DNA of 64,000 nucleotides from Amycolatopsis roodepoortensis (GCF_014873915.1 NZ_JADBEJ010000005.1:744001-808000), one strand, 5' to 3'. Shown: positions 23,826-33,056, counted from the first letter of the stretch. Made by a program: numbers and translations. The notes: a model not told the origin generated them from the letters alone.

Positions 23826-24794
23826 TCACCCGATGGCACGCCGGGCGGGTTGTTCGCGACGTTCGAGCCAACGCCGGTAGGGGTGACTGCTTTCGGTGTC
23901 GGAGCGGTAGGCCGCTTCGGCCGCGGCGATCAAGCCATCGCTGTCCGCGCCGAAGGCACCTTCCGTGCTCCAGGCGATCAGATACCGCATCCACAGCGGA
24001 TCCCCCGCGAGCGGCCGGATCGCGATCCCGGGTGAGGCGGGAAAGGTGACCTGGCATGGGGAAATCGCCCGGCCCGCGGCGATCAGGCGTTGCAGGGGCC
24101 GCAACTCGGTGCTCCGATGCGCCACCTGCGGCCGGAATCCCGCCTGGGCACAGGCTTCCTCGAAGCACTCCGGCCAGCCGGCACCGTCGGACGGCCCGAG
24201 CACCCACCGCTCCCCGGCCAGGTCGGCGAGGTCGATCTCGGGCCGGTGCGCGGCCGGATGGTCCGCGGCGATCGCCACGAACACCGGTTGCGTGGCCAGC
24301 GGCCGCCACGCCACGCCGGGAGCGGACGGCAGGACGTGCCCGGGGTAGTCGGCGACCACGGCGGCGTCGAGTTGCCCACCGGCCACGAGATCCAGCAACC
24401 GCAAGGGCGAGAACTCGGTGGTCACCGAAACTGCTTGCCCACGGCGGGAATCACCGAGCCGGTCCGCCAGCTCGACGACCATCGAACCACCGATCCCACC
24501 CAGCGCGACCGCACGCTTTTCGCCGTCCGCCAGGAAACGCGCCGCGTCCCGGTGCATCGTGTCCGCCGCCGCGAGGACGGCGCGGGCACGGCCGAGCACG
24601 CACTCACCGAACGCCGTCGGGAAGACCCCGTCCCGCCCGCGGACGAACAAGGTTCCCCCGAACGCGCGCTCGATCCGTTGCAGGGCGGCGGTCAAGGCGG
24701 GCTGCGTGCTCCCGAGCCCGATCGCCGCGCGCGTGATGCTGCCCGCGTCGGCGACGGCGCACACCACTCGCAGGTGACGTAACTCGACGTCCAT
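23826..24794 (-). CDS. LysR-family regulator
   Basis: 322 residues from ATG 24794 (MDVELRHLRVVCAVADAGSI). The HTH is TRAAIGLGSTQPALTAALQR, followed by a two-lobed effector domain. The open frame extends to 25187, but that part is antisense to the M64 gene. It is divergent from the M64 peptidase (94 bp between starts), so this is its likeliest target besides itself. Confidence 0.88.
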   Translation of the reverse strand: MDVELRHLRVVCAVADAGSITRAAIGLGSTQPALTAALQRIERAFGGTLFVRGRDGVFPTAFGECVLGRARAVLAAADTMHRDAARFLADGEKRAVALGGIGGSMVVELADRLGDSRRGQAVSVTTEFSPLRLLDLVAGGQLDAAVVADYPGHVLPSAPGVAWRPLATQPVFVAIAADHPAAHRPEIDLADLAGERWVLGPSDGAGWPECFEEACAQAGFRPQVAHRSTELRPLQRLIAAGRAISPCQVTFPASPGIAIRPLAGDPLWMRYLIAWSTEGAFGADSDGLIAAAEAAYRSDTESSHPYRRWLERREQPARRAIG

Positions 24795-24887
24795 CACGCG
24801 GACCTTATGGCCACTTGGGATGTGCCGGAAGCCGTCGAAAGTCGGGATCGTTTTTCGTACTCCCCCTCCTCCCCGCAAGGAGTACGC

Positions 24888-25850
24888 ATGCGACGCGCCT
24901 GCCTGATGGTCGCGCTGACCGCCGCTCTCGTCACCGGGTTCGTTCCCGCGACAGCCTCCGCGGCACCGGGATTCACGACATCGATGGAGGCCTTCGAACC
25001 AGGAGGAACCATCACCCGGGTGGACGTCACCCGGCCCGCTTCGGACCGAACCGCCGCGCCGCAGCAGATCGCGAGCGCCGCCGCGGTGACCCCGATCGAG
25101 ACCAACGGCCCGAGCGAGACCACGTTCGACCTGGTCTTCGTCGGTGACGGCTACACCTCGACCCAGCTGGGCACGTACTCGCAGCACGTCCGCAACAGCA
25201 TCGCGGCGCTGTTCGCCATCGAGCCGTACAAGAGCTACCGCAAGCAGTTCAACCTCTGGCAGGTCGACGTGGTGTCATCGCAGTCCGGGATCACCAACGA
25301 CCCGACCCAGGGCATCCGGCGCAACACCGCGCTGGGCTCGTACTTCTGGTGCGGCGGCATCGAACGGCTGTTGTGCGTCAACGAAACCAAGGCGAACCAG
25401 TACGCCGCGGCCGCGCCGGACGTCGACCAGGTCATCATGCTGGCGAACACCACGAAGTACGGCGGTGCCGGTGGCGGCGTCGCGACCTCTTCGGGCGGCA
25501 ACATCCAGGCCAGCCAGATCGTCGCCCACGAACTCGGGCACTCCATCGGCGGGCTCGCCGACGAGTACGACTACGGCACCTGCGACGCCCGCGAACCCCG
25601 GGAGCCCAACGCTTCCGCGCTCACGGCCCAGCAGATGAAGGACCGCCGCGCCAAGTGGTACGCCTGGCTCGGCAAGCCCTCCCCGGACGGCGGCACGGTC
25701 GGCGTCTTCGAGGGTTCGCGCTACTGCAAGACCGGGATGTACCGCCCCAGCGTGAACTCGCTCATGCGCACGCTCGGGCAGCCCTTCAACCCGCCGAGCA
25801 CCGAAGCGATGATCGCGGGCTTCCATCGCGAAGCCGCCCATCGGCACTGA
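24888..25850 (+). CDS. Secreted M64 (IgA peptidase-type) zinc metallopeptidase
   Basis: 320 residues from ATG 24888, with CAAGGAG upstream. Signal peptide 1-25 (MVALTAALVTGFVPATASA). The zinc site is HELGHSIGGLADEYDYG (H214, E215, H218, then D225/E226), the M64 signature HExxHxxxGLxDEY. DLVFVGDGYTS is the conserved N-terminal strand of the family. An extracellular protease. A divergent LysR gene is the only neighbour pointing to regulation. Confidence 0.92.
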   Translation: MRRACLMVALTAALVTGFVPATASAAPGFTTSMEAFEPGGTITRVDVTRPASDRTAAPQQIASAAAVTPIETNGPSETTFDLVFVGDGYTSTQLGTYSQHVRNSIAALFAIEPYKSYRKQFNLWQVDVVSSQSGITNDPTQGIRRNTALGSYFWCGGIERLLCVNETKANQYAAAAPDVDQVIMLANTTKYGGAGGGVATSSGGNIQASQIVAHELGHSIGGLADEYDYGTCDAREPREPNASALTAQQMKDRRAKWYAWLGKPSPDGGTVGVFEGSRYCKTGMYRPSVNSLMRTLGQPFNPPSTEAMIAGFHREAAHRH

Positions 25851-25857
25851 TCCCCCG

Positions 25858-26322
25858 TCATGGCCTCCCGGCCGGGCCGCCGGCGTGCTCGGCGAGCCCG
25901 GTCGCCATGTCGCGCATGAAGCGGCGGAGGTACCAGCGGAAGATCCACGCGTTGCCCTTGCCGACGCGATACGTTCCGTGCCAGCGGATCCGGGTCCCGC
26001 CGCCGGGTGTTTCGCACAGATCGACCGAGGCCTGGTAATCGAGCATGACCGGGACGTCCACGCCTTCGTAGGAGAACCGCCGTTCGGGGTCGAGGGCGGT
26101 GATCCGCTCCTTGGTGACCGTCTTGCCGGTCCGGAAGGCCCGCACCGCGCCGACGCCGTCGCGTCCGTCGGCGGAAAGTCCTTGCGACGCGGCGGCTTCC
26201 AGTGAACCCACCCGTGACCAGACCGGCCAGCTGCGGGCGTCCAGCAACAGTGCCCACACCGCGGCGGGCGGCGCCGTCGATTCGGCGGTGACGTCGTACG
26301 ACTGCGTTCCAGAGCTACTCAC
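25858..26322 (-). CDS. SRPBCC (START-like) family protein
   Basis: 154 residues from GTG 26322. SYDVTAESTAPPAAVWALLLDA is the first strand and helix of a Bet v 1/SRPBCC cavity (quoted in part: AVWALLLDARSWPVW). The GTRIRWHGTYR and C-terminal amphipathic helix complete it. These proteins bind hydrophobic ligands such as polyketides or lipids, and the specific ligand cannot be inferred. It lies 8 bp from the convergent M64 stop. Confidence 0.78.
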   Translation of the reverse strand: MSSSGTQSYDVTAESTAPPAAVWALLLDARSWPVWSRVGSLEAAASQGLSADGRDGVGAVRAFRTGKTVTKERITALDPERRFSYEGVDVPVMLDYQASVDLCETPGGGTRIRWHGTYRVGKGNAWIFRWYLRRFMRDMATGLAEHAGGPAGRP

Positions 26323-26381
26323 ACGCTTCACCCTAGGAACGGGCAGACGGGCCCACCATGCGCCGGATTGCGGGGCGGCGA

Positions 26382-27266
26382 TCAGGAATTGCGGTACTCC
26401 GACGGACGCGTTCCGGTGTGTTTCAGGAAAGCCGCCGACAAGGCGCCCGGGGTGGCGAACCCGCATCTTCCCGCGATCCGGGCGATCGGGAGATCGGTGT
26501 CGCGAAGCAGCCTTCGCGCTTCCTCGATCCGCAGCCCGGCGAGAAAGCGGTGCGGGGTCTGGCCGGTCTTCTCCTTGAAGACCCGGATGAAGTGATAGAC
26601 GCTCAAATGCACTTCCCCGGCGATTCCGGCGACGCTGAGCGGTTCGGCCAGCCGCTCACGCATCAACGCGATCGCGGCACGGACGCGGTGATCCTCTCGT
26701 CCCCCGCTCGGCGGCTCCGGCTTCCGCGCGTGGCGGGTGAGCAGATGCACGGCGAGGAAGGCGGCCGCGGATTCGGCGTAGAGGTCGTCTTCCTCCCTGG
26801 CGTTCCCGACCGCACGGACCAGCTCGTCGAGCAGCGGGTCTCCCCCGGCCACGGACGCGGCCATCGCCTCGTGGTCCACCGCGCGGCCACCCAGCCGCGC
26901 GGCCACCGATTCCACCGTGGTGCCCGGAATGTGCACCTGCAGGCTTCGCATCGCCTCGTCACCGCGGTAACGGCGCTGCAGCGGCAAGCCGGGAACGGCC
27001 AGTTCCAGCCGTCCCCAGGGATGGCGGTCCCACCGGCCCGCGCCGCGGGTCTCCATCTCCGCCCGCCCCGAAAGCGGCAGGACCAGATGCAGATCCGCGA
27101 CGCCGGGCAGCCGCATGTCCTCGGCGACGGGAACGTGGTCGAATCGCTGGACGAGCAACGACTCCCAGCCGGAGTCCTCCCAGCTGCAATAGGTCCGCCG
27201 GACATAGCGGGACATGTCGAAACCGGTGTACGGCTGAAGGTCGAATCGCTCGGAATCGAACACCAC
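26382..27266 (-). CDS. AraC-family regulator
   Basis: 294 residues. The C-terminal 100 residues hold the two AraC HTHs (LSVAGIAGEVHLSVYHFIRVF and the second with LPIARIAGRCGFATPGALSAAF, both slightly shortened here), and the N-terminal part is a cupin-like sensor. It begins 10 bp after the upstream LLM gene's stop, so the two may be co-transcribed and functionally linked. Confidence 0.88.
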   Translation of the reverse strand: MVFDSERFDLQPYTGFDMSRYVRRTYCSWEDSGWESLLVQRFDHVPVAEDMRLPGVADLHLVLPLSGRAEMETRGAGRWDRHPWGRLELAVPGLPLQRRYRGDEAMRSLQVHIPGTTVESVAARLGGRAVDHEAMAASVAGGDPLLDELVRAVGNAREEDDLYAESAAAFLAVHLLTRHARKPEPPSGGREDHRVRAAIALMRERLAEPLSVAGIAGEVHLSVYHFIRVFKEKTGQTPHRFLAGLRIEEARRLLRDTDLPIARIAGRCGFATPGALSAAFLKHTGTRPSEYRNS

Positions 27267-27276
27267 GTCTTCGAGG

Positions 27277-28332
27277 CTAGCCGAGCAGCTCCTTCACGCG
27301 CGGGACGACCTGCTCGCCGTACAGCCGGATCGAGTTCAGGCGCTGCTCGTGCGGAAGCGAGCCGACGCTGTATTTGAGCTGGAACCGCGACAGGCCGAGT
27401 GCCCGCACCGCCCACGCGATCTTCCGCGCGACGGTTTCCGGGGAGCCGACGAACAGCGCGCCGCGCGGCCCGGCCATGGCGTCGTAGTCGGCCCTGGACA
27501 TCGGGCCCCAGCCCCGTTCGGCACCGATCTTGGCGAAAGCGGCCTGGTGATGCGAAAAGTGCTGTGCGACGGCGAGTTCGTCGGTCTCGGCGACGTGGCC
27601 TGGGCTGTGCATCGAGATCGGCAGCTCCTGGTGTCCCGCCTCCTTCACCGCGCGCCGGTACAGGTCCGCGAGCGGGGCGAACCGCTCCGGAGACCCGCCG
27701 ATCACGGCCATCACCAGCGGCAGGCCGTACGCGGCCGCGCGGACGACCGACTGCGGGGTGCCGCCGACACCGACCCACGCGGGCAGACTGCCCGATTCGG
27801 TGACCGGGAACGCCTGCGCGCCTTCCAGCGCCGGGCGGACGGTCCCGGACCAGTCGACCGGCTTCTCTCCTTGCAGATGCGTGAAGAGGTCGAGCTTCTC
27901 GGCGAAGAGCGCTTCGTAATCCTCAAGCGAGTAGCCGAAAAGCGGGAACGACTCGGTGAACGAGCCCCGGCCGAGCGTGACCTCGGCGCGTCCCCGGGAA
28001 ACGGCGTCCAGCGTGGCGAACCGCTCGTACACGCGCACCGGGTCGTCCGAGCTGAGCACCGTGACCGCCGTGCCCAGCCGGATCCGTTCGGTTTGCCCCG
28101 CGATCGCGGCCAGCACGACGTCCGGCGAGGACACCGCCATCTCGGCGCGGTGGTGCTCGCCGACGCCGAAGTAGTCCACGCCCACCTGGTCGGCGAGGAC
28201 GCCCTCGGCCACGACCTGGCGGATGGCCTCGGCCTGGCTCACCGGCTGGCCGTCCGCGCCGTTCTCGACGTCGCCGAACGTGTCCAGGCCGAAGGTCGGC
28301 CGCTGCGGGGTGCCCAGGATCTCGTAACCCAT
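27277..28332 (-). CDS. LLM-class flavin/F420-dependent oxidoreductase
   Basis: 351 residues from ATG 28332 (TGAGGAG upstream). Bacterial luciferase-like TIM barrel: VGVDYFGVGEHHRAEM, IRLGTAVTVLSSDDPVR and TLGRGSF are family segments; VGVGGTPQSVVRAA lies at the flavin-phosphate side. Whether FMN or F420 is used cannot be decided. It is upstream of the AraC gene. Confidence 0.87.
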   Translation of the reverse strand: MGYEILGTPQRPTFGLDTFGDVENGADGQPVSQAEAIRQVVAEGVLADQVGVDYFGVGEHHRAEMAVSSPDVVLAAIAGQTERIRLGTAVTVLSSDDPVRVYERFATLDAVSRGRAEVTLGRGSFTESFPLFGYSLEDYEALFAEKLDLFTHLQGEKPVDWSGTVRPALEGAQAFPVTESGSLPAWVGVGGTPQSVVRAAAYGLPLVMAVIGGSPERFAPLADLYRRAVKEAGHQELPISMHSPGHVAETDELAVAQHFSHHQAAFAKIGAERGWGPMSRADYDAMAGPRGALFVGSPETVARKIAWAVRALGLSRFQLKYSVGSLPHEQRLNSIRLYGEQVVPRVKELLG

Positions 28333-28350
28333 GTCCAACTCCTCAAGTAG

Positions 28351-28362
28351 TTGAACGCTCAA
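28351..28362. promoter_or_regulatory. Possible operator upstream of the LLM gene
   Basis: TTGAACGCTCAA (TTGA-N4-TCAA) lies 19 bp before the LLM start. A short dyad, so possibly chance. Confidence 0.35.
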
Positions 28363-28399
28363 ACGTCGGGTCCGGTGATCGTATTCCGGGGTGGCCGGG

Positions 28400-29011
28400 T
28401 CAGGCGCCGGCGATGTCGCGCGCCAGCCGGCGGGCGTCGTCCATGGTGAATTTGCCGGTGATCTGGGTTTCCCCGCCGGTGATGGCGGACTGGATCATCG
28501 GCGCGGTCAGCACCCGGCTCTTCAGCACCATCGCGACCTGCTTGCCGACGTTCCCCGCGGTCCAGTCGGCCCACGTCCGCGCGCCCGCGTCGGTGAAGCT
28601 GAGCCCGACGAGCGGGCCACCCGACTGCGAATCGAGCCGGGCGTTCGCGCGGCTGAGGTCGGCCCCGGTGAGGAAGGCCGGGCCGAGCAGGTACTTGGTT
28701 CCCTGTTCCCGGTCACAGCTGACCAGCGGGAGCGCCGGATCGTCACGGCCGTCCAGCGGATCCGTTGCCGCCGAGCAGTCCAGTGCCGCCGCGGCGGCCT
28801 GCTGCTGCGCGGGATCGGTGCTCTGCCGGTCGGTCGCCGCGCCGGTCGCCGGACCAGGCGGGAACTCCGTCAGGACCGGGCGGAACCGCAGCCGCGACCC
28901 GTCCTTGATCGCGAAACTGTCGCCTTCGGGCTCGGCTTGGCCGGAAACCCCGCCCTGGCATCCGGTGACACCGAGCAGGACGAGGGCGACCGCTACGAGG
29001 ATGTTCCGCAC
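28400..29011 (-). CDS. Lipoprotein with a stand-alone SecD P1-head-like domain
   Basis: 203 residues, GTG start. Signal peptide with lipobox GVTGC (Cys18). Residues 105-200 match the P1 head of the SecD translocon subunit: GPAFLTGADLSRANAR, VGLSFTDAGARTWADWT, GNVGKQVAMVLKSRV, APMIQSAITGGETQITGKFT, DDARRLA. No SecD membrane domain follows. It would be anchored outside the membrane with a free P1-like module. Ribosome-binding site is weak. Role unknown; assisting export or substrate folding is a guess. Confidence 0.78.
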   Translation of the reverse strand: MRNILVAVALVLLGVTGCQGGVSGQAEPEGDSFAIKDGSRLRFRPVLTEFPPGPATGAATDRQSTDPAQQQAAAAALDCSAATDPLDGRDDPALPLVSCDREQGTKYLLGPAFLTGADLSRANARLDSQSGGPLVGLSFTDAGARTWADWTAGNVGKQVAMVLKSRVLTAPMIQSAITGGETQITGKFTMDDARRLARDIAGA

Positions 29012-29029
29012 GGAGGCATTCTGCCGTGT

Positions 29030-30025
29030 TCAGTGCCCGCGCGTTGGCGAAACGGCTCGACGCCGCACGGTCCGCTCGAGAATCCCGAGCGTGGCCTTGA
29101 GCGCGGACTCGGGGACAACAGGGAAGGTGATGCGCTCCTTCCATTCCTCGCCGACCTCCGACCAGTCGTAATAGGACGTCACAAGCGTGCCGCCCTCGGC
29201 GGGCTCCAGCCGGTAGCCGTAGATGTGCCGGGCATGCGGGCGGACCCGCCCCTCGACGGTCCAGGCGATCTCCTCGTCCGGGACGAGAGTGGTGATCACG
29301 ACCTCGACGTCGTACTTGCCCAAGGGCACGTCACCGAGCGCTTCCCGGTCCATGTGCACCACGAACCGGTCGCCCACGCGCTCGACCCGGTCCCCTTCCG
29401 CGTCGAGGAGCATTCCCGACGCGTCGATGTCGACATGGCCCTTCGGGTCGCTCAAGACCGCGAATATGTCCTCGGCGGGAGCCGGGACGAGCCGCGAGAC
29501 CTCGATCCGTTCGGGACCGGGGGTTTCCGCCGTGGCGACCAGGACCGCGCGACCGAGTACGTGCTGGGAGATGGTGAAGCCGAGGAACGCGGGCGTGCAG
29601 TCGGCCGGGACGCCGAGCGACTCGACGTCGAGGGCATGCACCACGACGAAGTAGCGGTGCACGCCGTGCCCGGCAGGCGGCGCGGCCCCGAGGAAACGGG
29701 CCAGACGGGCGTCGTTCGGCACCTGGAAGGCGCCTTCGGGAAGCCCGGAGCCGGTGTCGTCGCCGGCGCCTTCGGGCAACTCCGCGACGGCGGCGGGGAT
29801 GTCCGCGACCGCCCAATGCCAGAAACCGGAACCGGTCGGGGCGTCAGGGTCGTAGACGGTGACGGCGTAGCTCTTGGTGCCGAGCGGGGCGCCGCTCCAG
29901 CTCAGCTGGGGCGAGACGTCCTTTCCGGCCCATTGTCCGGGTGCCCAGGCGGCGCCGTCGGCAACGGAAGTACTGGTGACGGCGAAGGAGGCCACCTCGG
30001 GCAGCCTCGCGAAGGGATCGTTCAT
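29030..30025 (-). CDS. PEBP (YbhB/YbcL)-SRPBCC fusion protein
   Basis: 331 residues. Residues 15-168 are a phosphatidylethanolamine-binding protein of the bacterial YbhB/YbcL type, with DPDAP...FWHW and GHGVHRYFVVVHAL in the usual places. Residues 173-325 are an SRPBCC ligand-binding domain (EVSRLVPAPAEDIFAVLSDP; GTLVTSYYDWSEV). Each family normally occurs alone. No signal peptide, so cytosolic. It is divergent from a GntR regulator with a perfect dyad in the 55-bp gap. Confidence 0.85.
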   Translation of the reverse strand: MNDPFARLPEVASFAVTSTSVADGAAWAPGQWAGKDVSPQLSWSGAPLGTKSYAVTVYDPDAPTGSGFWHWAVADIPAAVAELPEGAGDDTGSGLPEGAFQVPNDARLARFLGAAPPAGHGVHRYFVVVHALDVESLGVPADCTPAFLGFTISQHVLGRAVLVATAETPGPERIEVSRLVPAPAEDIFAVLSDPKGHVDIDASGMLLDAEGDRVERVGDRFVVHMDREALGDVPLGKYDVEVVITTLVPDEEIAWTVEGRVRPHARHIYGYRLEPAEGGTLVTSYYDWSEVGEEWKERITFPVVPESALKATLGILERTVRRRAVSPTRGH

Positions 30026-30040
30026 AAATCGACCATAACA

Positions 30041-30058
30041 CAGATAATCGATTATCTG
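30041..30058. promoter_or_regulatory. GntR operator, perfect 18-bp palindrome
   Basis: CAGATAATCGATTATCTG lies between the divergent PEBP-SRPBCC (start 30025) and GntR (start 30081) genes and is the only AT-rich dyad there. Confidence 0.75.
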
Positions 30059-30080
30059 AGGGTTCGTCTATGCTCCACGG

Positions 30081-30740
30081 ATGGCTTCACCGGACAAGCA
30101 GATGCTCTCCGAGCAGGTGTACACGCGCCTGCGGGACGCGATCATGCGCGGCGACCACGCCCCCGGCGCCCCGCTCAAACCGCAGGACCTCGCCAAGGAA
30201 CACGGCGTGAGCCTGGCGGTCGTCCGCGAGGCTCTCGTACGCGTGGTCGGCGACGGCCTCGCCGACCGGCTCCCCAACCGCGGTTTCGCCGTCCCGGCCT
30301 TCTCCGACCGTCGCTGGCAGGAGATCACGGAGGCCCGCCGGACCATCGAACCGCTCGTGCTGCGCCTCTCCATCGAGCGCGGCGACCTCGACTGGGAAGC
30401 CCGGGTTCGTGCCGCGCATCACCGGCTGAGCCGCACGCCGCCGTTCGTGCCCGAAGAAGGCGAGTACATCAGCGGCGCCTGGTCGGAAGCCCATCGCGTC
30501 TTCCACCGGACCCTGCTCGACGGCTGCGGGAACCCGATACTGCTGGAGACCTTCGACCGGATGTGGACCGCGAGCGAACTGGCTCGCCGCTGGGCGGCGC
30601 ACCGCTCCCCCGGCCGCGATCATCTCGCCGAACATCGCCTGCTGGAGGAAACGGCGCTGGCCCGCGACGCCGACGCGGCGGCCGAGGCGCTGACCCGGCA
30701 TCTGACCCTGACCGCGGCCGCCCTGACCGACGAGTCGTAA
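30081..30740 (+). CDS. GntR-family (FCD/FadR-type) regulator
   Basis: 219 residues. Winged helix LKPQDLAKEHGVSLAVVREAL at about 34-54 (one residue more than quoted fits), followed by an all-helical FCD domain with the metal-binding acid/His pattern (RTIEPL, SEAHRVFH, AEHRLLEE). Such proteins are derepressed by small carboxylic acids. It probably controls the divergent fusion protein and itself. Confidence 0.88.
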   Translation: MASPDKQMLSEQVYTRLRDAIMRGDHAPGAPLKPQDLAKEHGVSLAVVREALVRVVGDGLADRLPNRGFAVPAFSDRRWQEITEARRTIEPLVLRLSIERGDLDWEARVRAAHHRLSRTPPFVPEEGEYISGAWSEAHRVFHRTLLDGCGNPILLETFDRMWTASELARRWAAHRSPGRDHLAEHRLLEETALARDADAAAEALTRHLTLTAAALTDES

Positions 30741-30790
30741 GCCGGACCGGCATTGGGTGTTCCTCGCGCACAGAACGTCGTCGATCGGCG

Positions 30791-31672
30791 TCAGCCCACG
30801 GCGACCGTGATGGCGGCCGTGTGCACGCGCCCGCCGTGGGAGAACTCGAGGAACAGCCGATACTCCCCGCGTTCCGAAAACAGCGAGTGGAAGGTCAGCT
30901 CGCCGTCGGCGAGCGCCGCGCCGAGCGGCTGCACCGGATGCAGATGCGTGGCCGACAACAGCATGGTGTGGAATCCGGTCATATGGCCGTTGGCACCCAG
31001 GTGCGGGTCGACCGCGGTGACGAACGCGCCATCGGGGCCGCGGATGGCGAAGCGGAGGACTTGCGCCCGCATCGCCGGGATCGGTGCCTCTCCGGCGACC
31101 CGCGCCACGCGGTAACCCGTGGCCGTCACCGTGTCGCCCGCTGGAGCGGGCACCGGCACGAAGGTGGTGTCACCCGGCACGGTGAACGGGACACCGAGCA
31201 CCACCGGATGCTTCGGATCCTTGGTGTCGAGCGGCACGAACTCGGCGAACATCCGGTAGGCGCCGCCGTCGGTCAGTGCGAGGCTCGTGTGCCAGGTGTC
31301 GCCGTCCAGTGTCGGGTGCACGTGCTGGAAGACGTTCATGTCGTCGCGCACGGCGAAGAAGTGCATCTGTTTGGTCTGGTTGTCCAGGAAACGGGTGACC
31401 GGCCGCCCGTCGGGCCCGAGGATCCGGAACGCGACCGGAACCTCCGGCCCCCGGACGGCGGGCGTGGTCACCCGTTCGAACCGGTACCCGCTTTCCGCTT
31501 CCGACAGCCCGTCGCTGTGCGCGGCGGGAAGCAGATCCGCCGTAACTACGGGCTGCTGGTGGGCAGAGTGCGCGGAGCCGGGTGCCGGCCGGAGCGCGAC
31601 GAACACCGCGGCCGCGCCGATCACCAGCGCCAGCGCGAGGAACAACCAATCCGTGAGCCGAGGTTTGCGCAC
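30791..31672 (-). CDS. Membrane-anchored extracytoplasmic His-rich protein
   Basis: 293 residues. An N-terminal uncleaved-looking helix (WLFLALALVIGAAAVFVAL, 9-27) anchors an outer domain of two similar beta modules. Each carries a His cluster: MHFFAVRDDMNVFQHVHP in the first and GHMTGFHTMLLSATHLHP in the second. The repeats suggest metal (copper-like) binding, an inference. It ends 4 bp after the start-side neighbour's stop region, so it is co-oriented with and follows the choice-of-anchor B gene. Family not firmly recognised. Confidence 0.65.
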   Translation of the reverse strand: MRKPRLTDWLFLALALVIGAAAVFVALRPAPGSAHSAHQQPVVTADLLPAAHSDGLSEAESGYRFERVTTPAVRGPEVPVAFRILGPDGRPVTRFLDNQTKQMHFFAVRDDMNVFQHVHPTLDGDTWHTSLALTDGGAYRMFAEFVPLDTKDPKHPVVLGVPFTVPGDTTFVPVPAPAGDTVTATGYRVARVAGEAPIPAMRAQVLRFAIRGPDGAFVTAVDPHLGANGHMTGFHTMLLSATHLHPVQPLGAALADGELTFHSLFSERGEYRLFLEFSHGGRVHTAAITVAVG

Positions 31673-31676
31673 GCCG

Positions 31677-32972
31677 TCACTTGCCGCCGAGGTTCGGCTT
31701 CACCACGACCAGGCCTTGTTCGATGCCGTTGACGATGACGACGCCGCTGGAGAAGTACGGGTAGTTGCTCCACGCGCCGTTGAAGTTCGCCGCGTTGCCC
31801 GCCGGGTAGATGTCGAAGTAGCCGACCTCGGACAGCTTCGCCGACGCGACCCCGCTGACGTCCAGGATGCGCAGACCGGCCTGGTAGTTCGCCTGGTAGG
31901 AGTACTGGCCCTTGATGTACTGGTTGTGGTCGATCGCGGTGGCGGGCGAGCTGTAGACGCCGGTGTGCACGGGCGCGGACAGCTTGGCCAGGTCCCAGAC
32001 GTAGGTCTTCGTGCGCTTGTCCGTGCCGCGGGACTCGTCCAGTTCGTCGTCGAGCAGGAAGTAGCGCTGGTCGCCGGTCAGCCAGCCCTGGTGCGAGTAC
32101 TGCGCGCCCGAGTAGCCCTTACGCGAGATCTGGACCGGCCTGGCCTTGTCGGTGACGTCGACGATGGTGAGCGTGTCCTCGTTGGCGTTGAAGCAGATCT
32201 CCCGGCCGCTGTAGGCCGTGTCCGGCCCGCGGTAGACGACGCACTGCGTGTCGTGGGTGTAGCCGTCCTGGGACACGCAGCCCGCCTTGGCCGGCGCCTT
32301 CGGGTTCTGGATGTTGACGATATGCGGCCCGCCGCTGCACGTGTTGGAGCCGATCGCGTAGGCGAATCCGGTCTCCTCGTTGATGGCGATGTTGTGCGCG
32401 GGACCGAATTCCCGGTACAGCGCGTCGGCGGTGAAGGTCTGTGGTGTGGTGACGGTGCGCAGCCTGGTCAGGTCGAACACCTGCATCCCGTGCCCGGTGA
32501 TGAAGTCGGCCACGATGAACGCGTGGTTCTCGTACACCTTCATGTCCCGCCACGAGCTGCTGCCGCCGTTGGAGGGCAGGTTGCCGAGGAACTTCGGCGA
32601 GGTCGGAACGCTCAGGTCGACGAACGCGGTGCCGTTGGTTCGCCCGACGATGGCGTATTCCTTGCCGGACGACGGGTCGGTCCAGCCCCAGATGTCGTTG
32701 CCGTTCCCGCCGCCGAGGCCGGACAGCGGAAGCACGCTGAGCAGGTCGACGTTCTTGCACGGGTACTTGTCGGCCATGCCGTTGACGCACGGGACGCCCG
32801 CCGCGGTGCCGGTGACGGCGTGCCGTTCCGCCGGGACGTGGTCGGCGAGGAAGGTCCGGGCCGCGGCCTGTCCCTCCGCCGTCTCGGGATCGTGCGCGGA
32901 CGCCGCCGTCATCGAAAACACCAACGCGGAGGCCGTCAGGACGGCCAACCCCATCATGCGCACGAGTTTCAT
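31677..32972 (-). CDS. Secreted LVIVD / choice-of-anchor B beta-propeller protein
   Basis: 431 residues from ATG 32972 (TGAGGAGCACC upstream). Signal peptide ends MTAASA. LVIVD-type blades such as VGRTNGTAFVDLSVPTSPKFL and IVDVTDKARPVQI indicate a beta-propeller, and the arrangement matches the choice-of-anchor B family. Three or more Cys pairs fit an exported protein. Probably co-transcribed with the following His-rich protein (4-bp gap). Function unknown. Confidence 0.82.
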   Translation of the reverse strand: MKLVRMMGLAVLTASALVFSMTAASAHDPETAEGQAAARTFLADHVPAERHAVTGTAAGVPCVNGMADKYPCKNVDLLSVLPLSGLGGGNGNDIWGWTDPSSGKEYAIVGRTNGTAFVDLSVPTSPKFLGNLPSNGGSSSWRDMKVYENHAFIVADFITGHGMQVFDLTRLRTVTTPQTFTADALYREFGPAHNIAINEETGFAYAIGSNTCSGGPHIVNIQNPKAPAKAGCVSQDGYTHDTQCVVYRGPDTAYSGREICFNANEDTLTIVDVTDKARPVQISRKGYSGAQYSHQGWLTGDQRYFLLDDELDESRGTDKRTKTYVWDLAKLSAPVHTGVYSSPATAIDHNQYIKGQYSYQANYQAGLRILDVSGVASAKLSEVGYFDIYPAGNAANFNGAWSNYPYFSSGVVIVNGIEQGLVVVKPNLGGK

Positions 32973-33056
32973 GGAGGTGCTCCTCACCGGGTTTCGGTCG
33001 GCCTCCGACGTTAAGAGCACCCGCTCCCGGTGTATCCCCCCGAATGTCGGGGGTTT

